NCBI GenBank assembly: GCA_000320545.1
Contig: ADNK01001529.1
Location: 15,001 to 79,000 of the forward strand
Reading direction: 5' to 3'
DNA length: 64,000 bases
Source: Bigelowiella natans CCMP2755
Taxonomy: Eukaryota; Cercozoa; Chlorarachniophyceae
The notes under the pieces were generated by a model, which ran no database searches, had not been told where the DNA came from, and saw only the letters and a program-made list of their open reading frames with translations. Shown piece by piece: positions 25,184 through 37,899 of this stretch. A program made the translations under genes and the position numbers. The first letter of the stretch is position 1. Each line of letters opens with the position of its first letter.

Positions 25184-28100
25184 GGACAAATATGAAATAT
25201 GGCCCAATTTGAAATTAATTTCATTCATACTCGCTGTCGTGGCTCTTCATACTTGCGAATACAGAACGATAACATTACATCATATACATATACAATTCTA
25301 ATAAATTTCATCCACAATTGTTGTATTTATGTGTGAAAGTTAAATCTTCCACCTTGTATCTGTTCGGATAGTCGTCCAGAAAAGCCTTGAACTCCTTGTA
25401 ATCCACCTTCCCTGACTTGTCCGTGTCAATCTGGTCCCATAGTTGCTTCTGGACTTTCATCGATACGTTTTCCAGCCCTGATTTTTCTAGGCACATGCCG
25501 AGTTCTTGGAACGAAATAAGGCGGTCTTTGTTCGTGTCAGCGATTCTCCACGCTGTCACTACCAGGTCCCACTTATCTCGAATTGTATTGCATACAGTGC
25601 CTAGATCAGGTTTATCAACCTTTGAAGCGGTCGGAGTCACACTTGCTGGAGAACCATCATCTGATTTCCGCAATGCTGCGTCTTTTGGCGCCGCTAATTG
25701 TTGGTCCGATTTACTCATACAACCGGCACTTTTCTCGCTCTTCTTCTCGCCCTTCAGAACTCGTTTCCTTCTCATTCTCGGTACGGGAGGCTTTAATTTT
25801 TTCCTTGGCAACACTGGTTGCTCCTCCACCGACATTTTCTTCCTTTCAACCTCTTCCTTTGCCTTCTTGCTCTTACCTTTTCCAGATGCAAGCTCCGACC
25901 TCGCCTTATTCCTAAGTTTAACGTGGCGGTCGAATTCCTTTAGCGCGGACTTTTTCGCATCCCGTAGCTCCTTCTCCAGTCGCCGCAGCTCTCGTTGCTC
26001 TCGTAAGGCTTGCATCGCTTGCTGCGACCGATGAGCGAGCTTCAACTGCGCGGCAATCACCTGCTCTCTTGATACACTGCTTGGGGTCTTACGGGTGCCA
26101 CCTTGATTTTTACCCCCTGTGAGTTTTCCCGTACCTCTGCTGCTAGTTGTGATGGGGGTAGCATCACTCAAACCACCTATTGATTCGGAAGCAACGCCTG
26201 GTGCGAGAGAAGTTGGGGCTATGGATAGAGATGAGGAGGGGTCTCCACTCCCCACCTGCTTTTTAACCACAGCAGTTTGGTTTTTCCTATCAGCAATACT
26301 ATCTTCAGGTTCATCGTATCCATCTCTTCCTCCTCCTCCTCCTCCCCCATGCCATTTTCCAGTCACATCCTCCATACTTTCCTCGCTCCTGTCCCCGTAC
26401 TTAATTTCCTCGTGTTCGCCCACAGCCCCGCTTCTTCCTTTCTCTTCCTCCTGAAGCATTCTAAGCAGAGCTTCCGTCGGCATTTGCAGCAGATCAACGA
26501 GACGATGACGTTTCGAAAGTTTCTGCACAATCTCATCTATCCCTTGCACCGTTACCGCCTTCATCTTTCGCAGCGCCCGCTTTCTGAGCGCTTCAACTGG
26601 TGTTTTTCTTTCCTGTCGTAAAGATGTCAGTTGATCCGATATCATTTCGCCACTCACCCCTCCTAGATGCTTGTCTATAACGGATGTAGTGGGATTTGCG
26701 ATACTCCGTGCCATAGCATTGTCACTAATCAACTCTTCGTCGTCATCGCCAATTACAACTTTTCTGTTTGCGCCGTTTTGGCTGTTTTGTTGTAGTTTCT
26801 TGGCGCCAATGCTGGCGATAGAGGTCTCATTCCGAGCAGCTAAGGCAGCACCGCTGTGCTTATTATCCTTCGCGAACTCTCCACGTTCACCATTCTTGAG
26901 TGATGCTATTGCGGGACCAGCCGGGGGGGGGACAGCGCCTGCATGTTTCGAACCGGACTTAGCGTCGTCGAACTGCTCCACAGGAGGCAGTATGGAGGCT
27001 GCCTCTCTTTTTTTCCCTCCTTCCCCTGAACTATGCACTTTGAGCATGCCTGCTTCTGATGCCGCCGCCGTTGGCTTCCTTGGCTTCCTTTGAACGAAGT
27101 CGCTACCACCGTCGTTGATATCGCCTTGTTTGGCCTCGCCATCGCCGTTGTTTTGTGGGAGAACAGTAATGACAGGGTTTGGCTCCTCAGTAACAGCGGG
27201 CAACAACCCAGACATTTGAGAGTCTTGGGGATCCTCATGAAGCAAGTCGCCTTTTTGATAATCATAAAGTTGATGATGGCATACAATACGACGAGCACGC
27301 GGATATACGCACACACATATATGCATAATACTAGTCAAAGTATTCCCTCCCTCACCCTTCTGTCTCCCCAACCGGTGTGCACAACTTAAGATCGTCATCG
27401 TCTAATCTCTCATCCCAAACCCACTTTGAGAGTCTTCTGCCGAGCTGCCACAACCATTTTCTAAGTGCGAAATATGTAAAGATCCGTGTTGGGAATCTGC
27501 ATCAGTTCCAGCATCCGAATACAGATCCTTCACTTCGTTTTCCTGGTGAGGCGTTTCGACCCCGGCTGCGGGCAGGGAGCTAGGCGCGTGGATGCCCAGC
27601 GACTCGACAGCTGAACCTTTTCAAAGCGTGTTCGTGTGTGTGTGTGTTTTGTGTGTGTGTGCGTGTGACATGAATTAGTTCATATTTTGACTAGCGTATA
27701 GATATGAGCCGCGGGTTCGCAAGGAAAGAGAGCTCAAAATAAGTGGTTTTCTGTGAGGAAACCATATATTTCATATATGCTGTAATGGTCATAATTATTT
27801 TCATCGAAGACCTGGCTCTTGCAGATCAGACCAGGAATTCAGATAGCCCTCCCGATACGGCATCGCATTCTGATCAATAATGTGAATGAGCGTTCTATGA
27901 GTGTGTGTGGCTGCTATGCCTGTCGTGTGTCGAGTGTGATGTGTTCTGTGTTGTATGTATTGTGTGCCTGTCTGCCTGTCTGTCTGTCTGTGTGGGTGGG
28001 TGGGAGTGACGTATCCTAAATCATCATCAAAAATAACAACAGCTTCTAAAGCAATACCCATAGAGTCGTATCAAATGTAGGCTCATTTCCGTTGACAGCA

Positions 28101-29108
28101 CCCACGTGCGGCATTTTCCCAAGGACATTGCGATTCACTCCCGAGGTATTCCTAAACATGTTTCAGAAAGTAAAAAATATTCGCAAATTGTACGTTTACA
28201 TCTGCAAAAGCAGTTGTTCAGAGTTTCCAATCATAGCTAAGTTTAACTCCACACAAGTTCATACGCACCATAGTGATTAGAAAAAGCGTTATCATTCTCA
28301 ATGAGCTATACTGTGCAGGCATAAAGCTCACACCTTTTGTTGCCGTCAATTGCTTTCTTTGTATTTTTGGATTTCGACACAGACGATGATGTCACCATAG
28401 GTTTCGTCGAGAGATTTGGAGCGTGTTTGCGTGCAGAGGCTCTCGTCTCTTGGACAAGCCTATGAGGAAGATATGAGAGAAGCTATTTGATATCTCCTCC
28501 ATAATGTGAGTGTTTGTGTGTGCGCTTTGTGAATTATTTTCTTTCTGTTTTAATATTTTCCTCCCATCCTCTTTAACCCAAACCTGTTTGCCTCCTGACG
28601 GATTTTCCGAAGCACCTTAGAAGCAACGAACACCAAAAATAAATCAGTACTTTGCTCGATATGTTGGACGTAATTTGTGCAAGGAATACTGCAACATAGA
28701 TAGTATTCATGTCGGGTGGGGATGCGAACTTATTAAAAAAGGGCAAAGCTTCCTACATCTTTCGGATTGCGATGAGACATGAACATTTTTTGTATCGTGG
28801 ACGTATCCCGAGCAGCGTTTTGTTCTTTCCGCGTCGTCATTTTTTGGCGACTACGAAACCTCTGTTTCTCCGCATATGCCCTCCTTCTTTCCACAGCCGC
28901 AATTGCACGGCTATGTGGCGTACCAGCATCGCCCAATGAGCGTTTGGCCTAATAATATGGGGTGAAACGAATGTTATCCTCCTTCTCTTTTAATCTAGAT
29001 GCTGCTGTTGCCGCCTAAAGCGAGTCTAACCTCCTCTCGGTAATGTCGGGGCACCGCCTGCTCTTTCTCGAAGTCTTCTCCATCAAAACGGTTACGGGAG
29101 CATGGCAT
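16693..29108 (-). CDS. Giant EF-hand/coiled-coil protein (2883 aa, 26 exons)
   Basis: Exons assembled from ATG at 29108 to TGA at 16693; exon ends include 29031, 28948-28757, 27250-25353, 25121-24162, 23549-23103, 22639-21949, 20428-19964, 17135-16693. Every junction keeps phase and the sum is 8652 nt. The N-terminus is basic and helical. Three almost identical EF-hand pairs end exons 8, 10 and 12 (about residues 800-888, 1130-1215, 1385-1468), with canonical calcium loops DTNKDRLISFQE and DTDKSGKVDYKE. Around 1740-1830 a beta-rich segment occurs (DGTWVVQVDNFWPDQGEWG...YSFTVSIRS). Around 2145-2260 lies an alpha/beta module with ERFEILSLRPGSVYVRFRI. Residues about 2330-2700 are coiled coil. 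The tail is acidic with SYTEDFEDYG and NYTNDFIEDE, motifs common in centrosomal and ciliary scaffolds. A calcium-responsive cytoskeletal scaffold is a reasonable inference; the name is unknown. Confidence 0.85.
23005..23347 (-). repeat. EF-hand exon duplication, copy 1
   Basis: Matches 25265-25605 almost base for base, including about 90 bp of intron beyond the splice donor (AAATTTCATCCACAATTG, TATTTATGTGTGAAAGTT). It matches 24167-24408 over the coding part only. Protein differences are few (RTADTNKD, KSRLENVS). The exon end is phase 0. Confidence 0.9.
24167..24408 (-). repeat. EF-hand exon duplication, copy 2
   Basis: Same EF-hand pair as the other two copies (RITDTNKD variant). Homology stops at the splice donor: this copy reads YPNRSE then GTGCGT, unlike YPNRYK then GTGGAA in the others. 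Upstream it is preceded by a unique degenerate EF-hand-like region (IFDKEKAGFVPLNDF). Confidence 0.9.
25265..25605 (-). repeat. EF-hand exon duplication, copy 3
   Basis: Third copy (RIADTNKD variant) at the 3' end of the 1.9-kb exon 8. Homology to copy 1 runs through the donor into the intron. The protein sequence upstream of the module is unrelated to that preceding the other copies. Confidence 0.9.
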
Positions 29109-29386
29109 GATGCTCCGTTTTGATTTTATCGTCTGAGAGAAATAGAAGGTTGTTATACAAAACTCTTCATCCCTATCTCGCTTCGTCTCTCCTCTGCTCT
29201 CTCCCTACCCTCTGCCTGTCTCTCATCTCTTTGTTGTCACCAACACAACACCTTCTGACCTGCTTTGTGGGTACGAAATTCCAAGATCCCATCCCAGGTA
29301 CATTATCTTTGGGATTCGAGCCACGATTTGCAGACTGCCCTGGAATTGCTACAGAATAGGAGAATATGAACATATATAAGAGAGCG

Positions 29387-29426
<40 letters not shown>

Positions 29427-30895
29427 GTGTCGAGACTGCTTTGAGCGATTACAACTGAGCAATGTTCTCCCAATGGAACCAGAGTTTCGAAAGTCACATC
29501 TATTAATAAATGCAACCGCTTGCATATGAAATCTCGTATCCGACGAGCTTTGCTGCCCCCCGTCCAGATCCGGGGCCTTCCCTGGGAAATTGAAACAAGG
29601 ATTCTATAAGTACTTCAAATACGAAAATATTGAACCCGGAAAATTTATTTGAATTGCATTATCTAATACTGATACGAAAGTTAACAGTATTTTGGTGCAA
29701 GTCAAAAAGATGATGTCACAACCGTGGCAGTTCTCCCCTACCACCAGCAGATGATGGAATCTGCATCCCCTCCAAGCGGCCTTCAACCGTTGGTTCTCCA
29801 AGATTGTACTTTTTCATTGGCGGTGGATGGTCTGGTTGCGCGTATCTTCTGAATTGAGAAGCTTTTCGGCTTCAAGCTCGTCCGGATGTCATGCGGTCAA
29901 CCTTCCGAGAGTGAAAGGTGTGATCCAAGACATAAAATTAAAGATGTGAACAGGATAGCTAAAACTTCTATAACCCACAATTACAACCCTCAGACCCTCC
30001 TTTTATCACTCCTCTGTGCCCCTTCAGGAGAGAACGAGTGTGCTAATTTAGGGGGATAGGAACCTTCCAATTTACAACTTCCCGAATGTTATCTGGGTGT
30101 TGAAAAAGGGTATTTTCGAAATACATTTGATTTTGCGGATGCGTCTGCGTTTTTTCAAGCCATAATTTGATAGAGAGACCTGAATCTGGAATTCCCTCGC
30201 CCGTTTTAAAGATAGTGGATCTTAATCTCGGTGCCCTAATACCTTCCCGCCGTTTTGATTTTATGCTCGCCTGAGGGCAGGATGTGCTTGCTAATTTACA
30301 CACTGCGACAACAATTTAAAAGTTACCGCTTCAAAGAAAACCCACGGCGTCTATTATTACGGCAATTTCACTCAGTCTCCAGTCTCCAACCTCGCACACC
30401 TCGTAGCATCAGGTGCTCCTTAGCAGCTTTTAGGTGAGAGCTACGGCGCCTCGGGCCCTCCCTGGGAATTCCCTTTTGGCAGGGTATATCGCAGATCGGA
30501 TTTTGAAGTAAACATGATCTGAGTACACGTCCATGCGGCCGCTAAATTGGTCATGAAGCAATAAGAAGGAGAGAGACAGAAAAGAACAGAATACCGACCA
30601 ACCCGCCGCAGTTCAATGTTAAATCGGTTGCGCTACGGGAAAATTGTCGATATCATTGGAGGAGGACCACAGGTGTGACAGCGCTGTCTCTCGCTGTTAA
30701 GCGCTGAAGTCTTGTGCTTCATCTTCAGTTTGGCCAACTAAAATTGCCTTTGTAAACCAAGGAGGCCGGGTGCCCGTGCTGTGGAGTCTTTGGTATGGAT
30801 GGGAGGGATATCAAGGTAGCGTCAGACATTATGTAGCTTGTTGCAGCGGTAAAGGGGATTTATGTATGTCTTTATGATCTGCCATTTAGGACCGA
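29109..30895. other. Divergent intergenic region, no gene recognised
   Basis: Lies between the start of the giant EF-hand gene (minus) and the plus-strand nuclease-like gene, so it should hold both promoters. A (GT)n run occupies about 29389-29428. Short open frames such as 30043-30303 (minus) show no domain and no splice-compatible partners. Confidence 0.5.
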
Positions 30896-31334
30896 ATGAT
30901 GGTCCCAGCTCGACCAGAGGCATGGAAGAAGGGGGGGGGCTTAAACATAGCATCAAAGAATCCCGAATCTAAGGAGAGTGAGAGTTTGGAGGGAAAAAAG
31001 AAGGAGGAGAAGGCGAAGAGATCATTCTCTATCTTCTCCTACCAAACAACGTCACAGTTGTTATGCTCGAAAGCAAACTTCCCGAAATCCGTGCCATCGG
31101 CATTAAAGTAAGCACTTGCAAGCAAAACTTGAAAACGGAAAAAATTGAAAACGGAAAAAATGTCAACATATGGTATAAAGTGTGATATATGTTTAGAGAG
31201 GGGAGAAAAAGAGAGAGAGAAGATGGGATTTCATATGTATTTTATATGAAAAGACACGTTTGCGCGTCTGTAAGTGTATAATTTATATTAATTATAATTT
31301 GTATTTTCACACACACACGCACACACATATATAA

Positions 31335-31393
<59 letters not shown>

Positions 31394-32865
31394 AAAATAC
31401 AAAATACAAAATACATATAGCAAAGCAAGTGCGTGCAAGGGAAATAGCAACTAGGAGTCACTTAAGGAACTCTCTCTCCCTCTTTTGCCGCAGGTGGAAA
31501 AACAGGGCAAGAACCTTGCTTTCCGAAATCGTGTTGCGGAAAGCAGGTAGCAGCACGTCACATGTTCTATGATATATAGCGTATATTTGAATATATTTGT
31601 GGCGTGAGTGGTACAGCTTTGTGTTTTGGGAAATAATACTTTGGTTTTATCTACAATATACAAATATATATATATATATATATATATATTAATCTAATCA
31701 TCGACATCGTTGCTATTTAATATCTTGTAAAGACGTCGTATGCCTGCAAGGACTCGATGAAAACCGAGTGCTCTCCTTCTGGGTCAAACGGCTTGCTCAA
31801 TACGGGTACGCGATGATCCCTCCCCCTGGGCAACAAGAACACCGAAATCATACCCAGAGAGATGCTCTTGCTCCTGGTGTCCCTGCGACGGCTGGGAGTG
31901 GGAAAGAAGGGCAAGGCGGTGACAGTAAAGCTGTTAACAGTGACAAAAACAGGAGCAGCAGCAGCGACTACAAAAAGCGGGCAGGTACCTCTTCTCAGTC
32001 CGCACATTCCCATCGCCGCAATCCCTGCCGCGTGGTTTCGACTGTGTTTTACCAAAGACGTATCTTTACCTGCGACATGTCTTTTCGGGCCCATGATGAC
32101 AGAATAGCAGGTTGTCTCCTCCGTTTTAGAGAGGCGGGCGACCAGGACAATAGCAATGGTGGTGGTTTTTACGGGAGCAGCAGTAGTAGCAGCAGCAGCA
32201 GCAGCAGCAGCAGCGATGTCTCAAACAAAAGCAGTGGTGGCAATTCTCATGGGAGCAGAAACACGAACGATCGCCAAAGCCCAAAGAGAGCCGTCACGCT
32301 GACGAAGGCGTTGATGGTGGTGAGCACCGACCTCAGCATCACTAAAAAGCGCAATGACGATAGCCAAGGAGCTCATGATGATGGAGGAGAAAGAGGCGGA
32401 ACAGGCTGTGAGCAGGGCAAGTCCTCTCCTTCCCCCTTGGACCCAGTAGGCATTGTGCGGCACTTTCTGGAAGAGATAGGCGAGAAACATGGCAAAGACA
32501 TAACCGTCGTGGTCGCCGGGGACTTTGGCACTGACTTCGAACCTGGGAGCTCAAAGTATAAGAGGTTTGTTAATAGCAGTGGGGAAGGAAAAAATGGTGG
32601 CAAGGAAAACGACGAAGAGGGAGGGGATTCGCTGTCGCCTGTACAGTTTTTGGACAGCTATGCCTTCAGATTGCAAAATGGGGGCTTTGCAACTGCCTTC
32701 CCGCCGGAATCGGAGCCAAGCGTCACAGACTTCATCTTCTGCATGCAGGGTAATACGCAATTTTGCGGTTTTCTTTAATGATTGCGGGGTACGTTTTGTT
32801 GAAAATGCCATTCGATATGCCGCTGATATGCTGCGCATATATCCATGAGTTTGTGTGTGTGTGTA

Positions 32866-32924
<59 letters not shown>

Positions 32925-33276
32925 TAATGCATGTATGTTACGAAGATAAGGGGGTTTATTATCGCCCACTGGGCCCCGTATAACCATGTGCCTATGTGTC
33001 GAAAAAGCTCCCGAAATTAAAATGCATCAGTAGCATGAGGGCGAGATTCATCCAACATCTCTTTCTTTGTGCCATACTGCCACACATATACCTCAACACG
33101 TTATCATTATTATGCGCGACTGTTCTGTTTCTTCTCTCTCCATTACCATCATATATGCCTATGTCTTCCACGCAGATGGTCGTTTGGTTGTAGACGATGT
33201 TTTAGAACTCCAGCATCAAAAGGCTCTCCTCGGTAGTGCTAGTAGTGGGATCTCTTACTATGCAACAGTAGTTTAA
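30896..33276 (+). CDS. CCR4/nocturnin-type EEP-family protein lacking catalytic residues
   Basis: Four exons: 30896-31107, 31494-31546, 31733-32749, 33176-33276 (460 aa, phases consistent). The order of motifs matches the endonuclease/exonuclease/phosphatase fold of CCR4 and nocturnin deadenylases: FSIFSYQTTSQLLCS where SYN-LA is expected; ALKWKNRARTLLSEI; DVVCLQGLDEN where CLQEVD is expected; ALMVVSTDLSI where THL is expected; VVVAGDFGTDFEP where GDFNS is expected; and FATAFPPESEPSVTDFIF near the end. The metal-binding Glu (E to G), the first Asn (N to Q), the His of THL (H to D) and the Asn of GDFN (N to G) are all replaced, and the final SDH motif is missing. The fold is kept but activity is unlikely. 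A Ser-rich insertion (AGC repeats near 32182) lies in the middle. Probably a pseudoenzyme, or a decaying gene kept open. Confidence 0.8.
31338..31391. repeat. (AT)n microsatellite in an intron
   Basis: Long AT dinucleotide run in intron 1 of the nuclease-like gene. Similar runs occur at about 10985-11015, 24043-24082, 33406-33437, 35877-35911, 37404-37438, 38751-38781, 38901-38933 and 44667-44702, nearly all in introns or directly beside exons. Confidence 0.9.
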
Positions 33277-33402
33277 ATTGATAATAACTATTACAATAAT
33301 GAAGAAGATGCGCCAGGCAAACTATGCTAATCGCCTTGGGAGATAACATTTTTACTCAATTTGCTTCAAGTGTTCGTATCAACAATAATGTTAGCATCAT
33401 CT

Positions 33403-33441
<39 letters not shown>

Positions 33442-34654
33442 ACATATGGCCAGAATCTGAAGGTGCTCTGCCCAGTCCAAACTTTGGCTCTTTCCATCTC
33501 AGCTTGTGTGCGCTCATACACACCTCAGCATTGGCTTAGGAATTGATTATTAGCCAAAGCCTCATCTCAGGATAAATTATTGTACATGCATGTTCAATGA
33601 ATGAGTTGCAAGATTGTACAGAGTTGCATTGTCATTGATGAGATGCCTGATGTGCATTTGAGGAGGGGGGGTTCCATGCGGTATCGTATGTCCGGAATGA
33701 TGTCCCTGCCCCACTCGATGCGCTCGCCAGCTAGCATTGCCGTGTCAAGCTTATTGCAACAGACAAAGTGCATCCCATTCACACATGCTAACATGGCGAG
33801 GTGCTAGTTGACATCTGCGCATCGCAGCTTTGCGTGGCCACACTCATTTGCATGATGATGATTAGCTCGTTTGCACTGCAGTGCGGCTAGCTAGCATGGT
33901 CCATGCGTCATCATCATTGCCTCGCTACATCGCGAGTCCACGCACTAGCTAGGAGCAGTTGTGGCGCTCGATCACGCTGCCATGCAAGTGCTAGCGTGCA
34001 AAGCTGGCCATCCTCCATTCGACCGTCACGAACATAATCGTCGGAAGCTGTGACTCCAACGCATTCAAAAGGGTGTGCTTCGTTCAAGTCTAGCTAGCTA
34101 GTGGTGTCGTTCCACACCATTCTGGCATTGTTGTTGCTCGCACCAAGCTACCTAGCTACGCTAGCAAGGACGATGTGCGGGTGGCTTTCGTGCTCAGGTG
34201 CTGGTGAACCATGAAAGGGCAGTGTGCAAGCTTTGTGCAAGCAAGCTTTGCAGTGCGCCCACACAACGTCTCACACCGTCGTGAGCGCACCAGCTAGCGC
34301 AGCGTGATTTGGTGGTGGCAACGACGACGTCAGACGTGCTGCTACGTGTAGCGTGTGACGGAGCGCGCGCAAAACGATTTTTGCACATGTAGCCGTGCAT
34401 GCATGAATGAATGAATCTGAAGTGAATCCAATGAGGCGATCTGAGAGGATCGCATGGGAGAGAGTGTGCCACACACAATTTCAAAAAATGTGTCCAGGGT
34501 GTCTGCTTGCACGAGCGCATGAGTCGGCGTGACATCGAAATTTTGTTTTCCAAAAATTAAAAATTCGGAGCAGTGTGGTGCAAGGCACACACCAACGGAC
34601 AACAACAATCCCACGAGCAGCGATGGAACCCGGAAAACGATACCCGTAGCGTCC
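33277..34654. other. Intergenic, CTAG/GCTAGC-rich, no gene recognised
   Basis: From about 33600 the sequence is unusually rich in the palindromes CTAGCTAG, GCATGC and GCTAGC (for example around 33888, 34090 and 34150). No exon could be supported. An (AT)n run lies at 33406-33437. Confidence 0.5.
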
Positions 34655-35573
34655 ATGAGCAAGGCTGGCGACAATACCCTCCCGGGCCCACCCAAACCTC
34701 GGCGGTCTACCCGTGCAAAAGCATGGGGGGCTCTTTCGCATCGTATGCAGAAGCTTTTCTTCTCGAAGACTAGCAAGGTACCGACGGGCTTGGTGTAGCC
34801 AGGGTCAGATCCAATGAAGTCTCACTCGTCGCTGAATGCATAATTTCAGGAGCAAAAGTGGGGTCGCTACACCCTGACGCGTGTTCATGCCTCGCCGAAC
34901 ATCTATATCATCGACAACTTCCTTTCTGACAAGGAGATATGCCACCTTGGGAAGTACGTGGACACTGCCCCCTCCTCCTCCTCCTCCTCTTCCCTTTTCT
35001 TCTGGCAGTTTAAGTACCAGCTGCAATGGTCTTATAATATCCCCGATGCGTTCAGGTTTGCTGATGGATCCACATTCAAACGGTCTTACACTGATACGGA
35101 GAACGGTCATAGAACGTCGTCAGCAGCCTCATCTTCCCTCATGTCACTCTCTTGCCTACCGAGTGCTCTCCGCGCCGTCAAAACACCACCGGCGTAGCAT
35201 TTGTATTCCCCCCCCCCCCGCCGCTTATCGGGTATTTCTAATCGTTATGCAGGTGAGAAGGTCGTTTCTTCTGAACGAACCTCTTGTTTCACGTGGCTCG
35301 CAAAACAGCAAGACTCTGTCATCCAGAGAATAGAGGTATTAGGGAAGCGACGTGTAATGGGATGGACCAGTAAGGCGACACACGCTTGGGCATGCTCCTC
35401 GATTTTTGCAACCAAATGTGCGTTGTCTTGACAGCGTGGTTTGACTAGCACCCTGTATTCTTAGGCGCGCGCTGGAGAGATTCTAGGATACTCGGATATC
35501 AACGTCGAGCCTTTCCAACTGGTGCGTAAGGAAAAATTAGGGAAGGGGGGGGGTTGCAGCTTCTGAGCTACGG

Positions 35574-35623
<50 letters not shown>

Positions 35624-35867
35624 CTGCTGCTGCTGGGCTTGATTTCTAGGTACGCTATACGCAAGGGCAGATGTTCAAAACGCACCACGACATGGTAAGA
35701 GCAACCAGCGGTTCCAACTCACGACACTGCCCATTCATCGTCGTTCGTAGTGTGCTGATCCTGCCTCTTCCATTACTACCCGATTTATTGCATGCTACAG
35801 GGGCCAATTGTCGACGACGAGGGCATCCAAATTGTAATAATCAAGGAGCTTCCGATCCTTATAATAT

Positions 35868-35914
<47 letters not shown>

Positions 35915-36263
35915 TGTGTGTGTGTGTGTGTATAATATTCTCACATTATTCCATCATTACTGGATCATCCGCATTTCCAGTGATTTATTAGCCTAACCTT
36001 TCTATGCAATCTGGCTTCTTCTTCTTCTTCTTTGCTACCAACAGATTCCTCCGCGACGCTTAGCCACGTTCTTCATCTACCTCAACACAACGCCTCGTGG
36101 CCAAGGGTAGCAGTGCTCGTAATTACGTAAAAATACATACTACAAGTGTCAACGAAAACAGGGTGCGCAAGGGGAAGAATTGAGAACCGGGATAGCGCTC
36201 CTATATGGCTGCGGGGGAGTCAGTGCGATCGCGCTTGAATCGCAAGCTGCCAGTCTCTTTCTT

Positions 36264-36305
<42 letters not shown>

Positions 36306-36952
36306 TGTATCCTTGTGAATAATGAACGGTCGGAGATGTACCGAGTTCCCTCTTCTAGATACGGTTGTTTGCCCAAGGCGGGGAAGGGCCTTACTCTTTT
36401 CGAATGTGGAGGCATCGGTGAGCAACATCCACCCGTGTGCGTGTGCGTGTGCGTGTGCGTGTGCGTGTTGATACTCTTCATTTCATTTCCTTTCCTCTAT
36501 TCGCAACCGTTTACACCAGAGCGAACATCGTGTGGGAGGGAAAATATGAGATCCAACACAGATAGCTGTCTGCTTGCACTGCTCTTTCTTGCTCTCGCTC
36601 TCCCTCTCCCCCTCCCTCTCCCTCTTTGTTACTTTCTCTACTACGGTAGGGAGAGGCAGATCCTCTAACCGTTCATAGAGCCAATCCAGTGGGAGCAGGA
36701 GTCGTCAAGTGATAATAACAATACATAGAGCATCAATACTCGAATCGCACTCATACTCACGCCCACGCTCCTCCCATACATTCTTCACTTCGATAGTCAT
36801 AAGAAATAGGTCATCAGCGCTAGCATGCTTTGATGGCACGTACGTGCCGATTTGCTGTGCAGTCATCATCTGAATGTACGTGCAGGTATGGGATGAATAT
36901 CTGGGTAATGACCCTCCACGACTTAAGTGCAATTTTTGGCCCCAGGGGGTGA
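34655..36952 (+). CDS. Prolyl 4-hydroxylase-like 2-oxoglutarate/Fe(II) dioxygenase
   Basis: Eleven exons (34655-34777, 34850-34953, 35056-35105, 35253-35335, 35465-35521, 35650-35694, 35801-35833, 36045-36106, 36336-36417, 36650-36708, 36886-36952) give 254 aa with every phase matching. P4H features in order: YIIDNFLSDKEICHL; SSERTSCF; VIQRIE; EPFQLVRYTQGQMFKTHHD, carrying the iron-binding HxD; RLATFFIYLN; GCTEFPLLDTVVCPRRGRAL; TVHRANPVGAGVVKYGMNIW, carrying the distal iron-binding His and the 2-oxoglutarate-binding Lys. All catalytic residues are present. The N-terminal 40 residues are basic and could be an organelle signal, or the protein may be cytosolic; no clear secretory signal is seen. 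Exons as short as 33 bp and introns carrying (TG)n, (AT)n and (CT)n runs are notable. Confidence 0.9.
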
Positions 36953-37185
36953 AAGGCTGCCAAAATAAGCAATGCCACACAAGGACAACAACAACAACAA
37001 CAACAACAACAACCTCGATAGAAGCACGCCCATGCATACATACAAAATATAACCGCTGCTCTCGTCATTTTCTTCTTCTCCTTCTTCTTCTTATCATTAT
37101 TATTATTAATGATAATACCAATGTTGTTCGTTTTCCCTTATCTCTTCCTCATCACTGCCATCCATCCAAGGTCAACGAGAAAAGC

Positions 37186-37400
37186 ATGCAGGGCTTTGTT
37201 TTCGTCTCGAGGAAACCACCGAGGCAGCCTGCGGAAAGAGCCAACGCGGGAGCAACAGAGGCAAGGAAGATTAAGAAGAAGAAGAAGAAGAAAAGAGGGA
37301 AGATGAAAGAGGACGCCGATAGATCACCGCGTGGTAGGAAAACAGTGTTTACACGCACGCACGCACGCACACACACACACACACACACACGCTTTTGTAT

Positions 37401-37440
<40 letters not shown>

Positions 37441-37851
37441 TTCCACAGCAATCCCCTCCCACTGAAGCTGCCTTACCCCCCCACATCTTTCTTCTGCTAT
37501 CATCCGTATGCAATCTGTAACAACCTCAATCTACCTTGCAGCCAGGCGCTATTTCTTCCGCGTCCCCGCTACTTCGTCTTTCTATGTGAATGCATTTTGG
37601 CGACCTGCTGATGCTGCCACGCTGTTTTTAACATCAGAGGACGACGCGAAGGCACGTAATAGGAAGAAGAGGCATGTGAGCGTAGTTGCGACGATACAGA
37701 AGAATCTTTTCTCAGAGGAGGAGGTTCGTGCTTCCGATATATCATCTTTCTTCGCTTATAGTAGCATAGGAGGAGGAGGAGGAGGAGGAGGAGGAGGAGG
37801 AGGAGGAGGAGGAGACGTATGTGGGAAAACACGTGGGGTGGTTTTCTTCTC

Positions 37852-37899
<48 letters not shown>

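Noticed and set aside
29300-29345. tRNA-like B box (GGATTCGAGCC)
   Set aside because: No matching A box, acceptor stem or anticodon arm could be folded around it on either strand.
36874-37611. Open frame with a CNFWPQGVKGC zinc-finger-like stretch and poly-Thr
   Set aside because: The first part is the oxygenase gene's last exon read in another frame; the real frame gives YGMNIWV and a stop at 36952, and the poly-Thr is just an ACA repeat.
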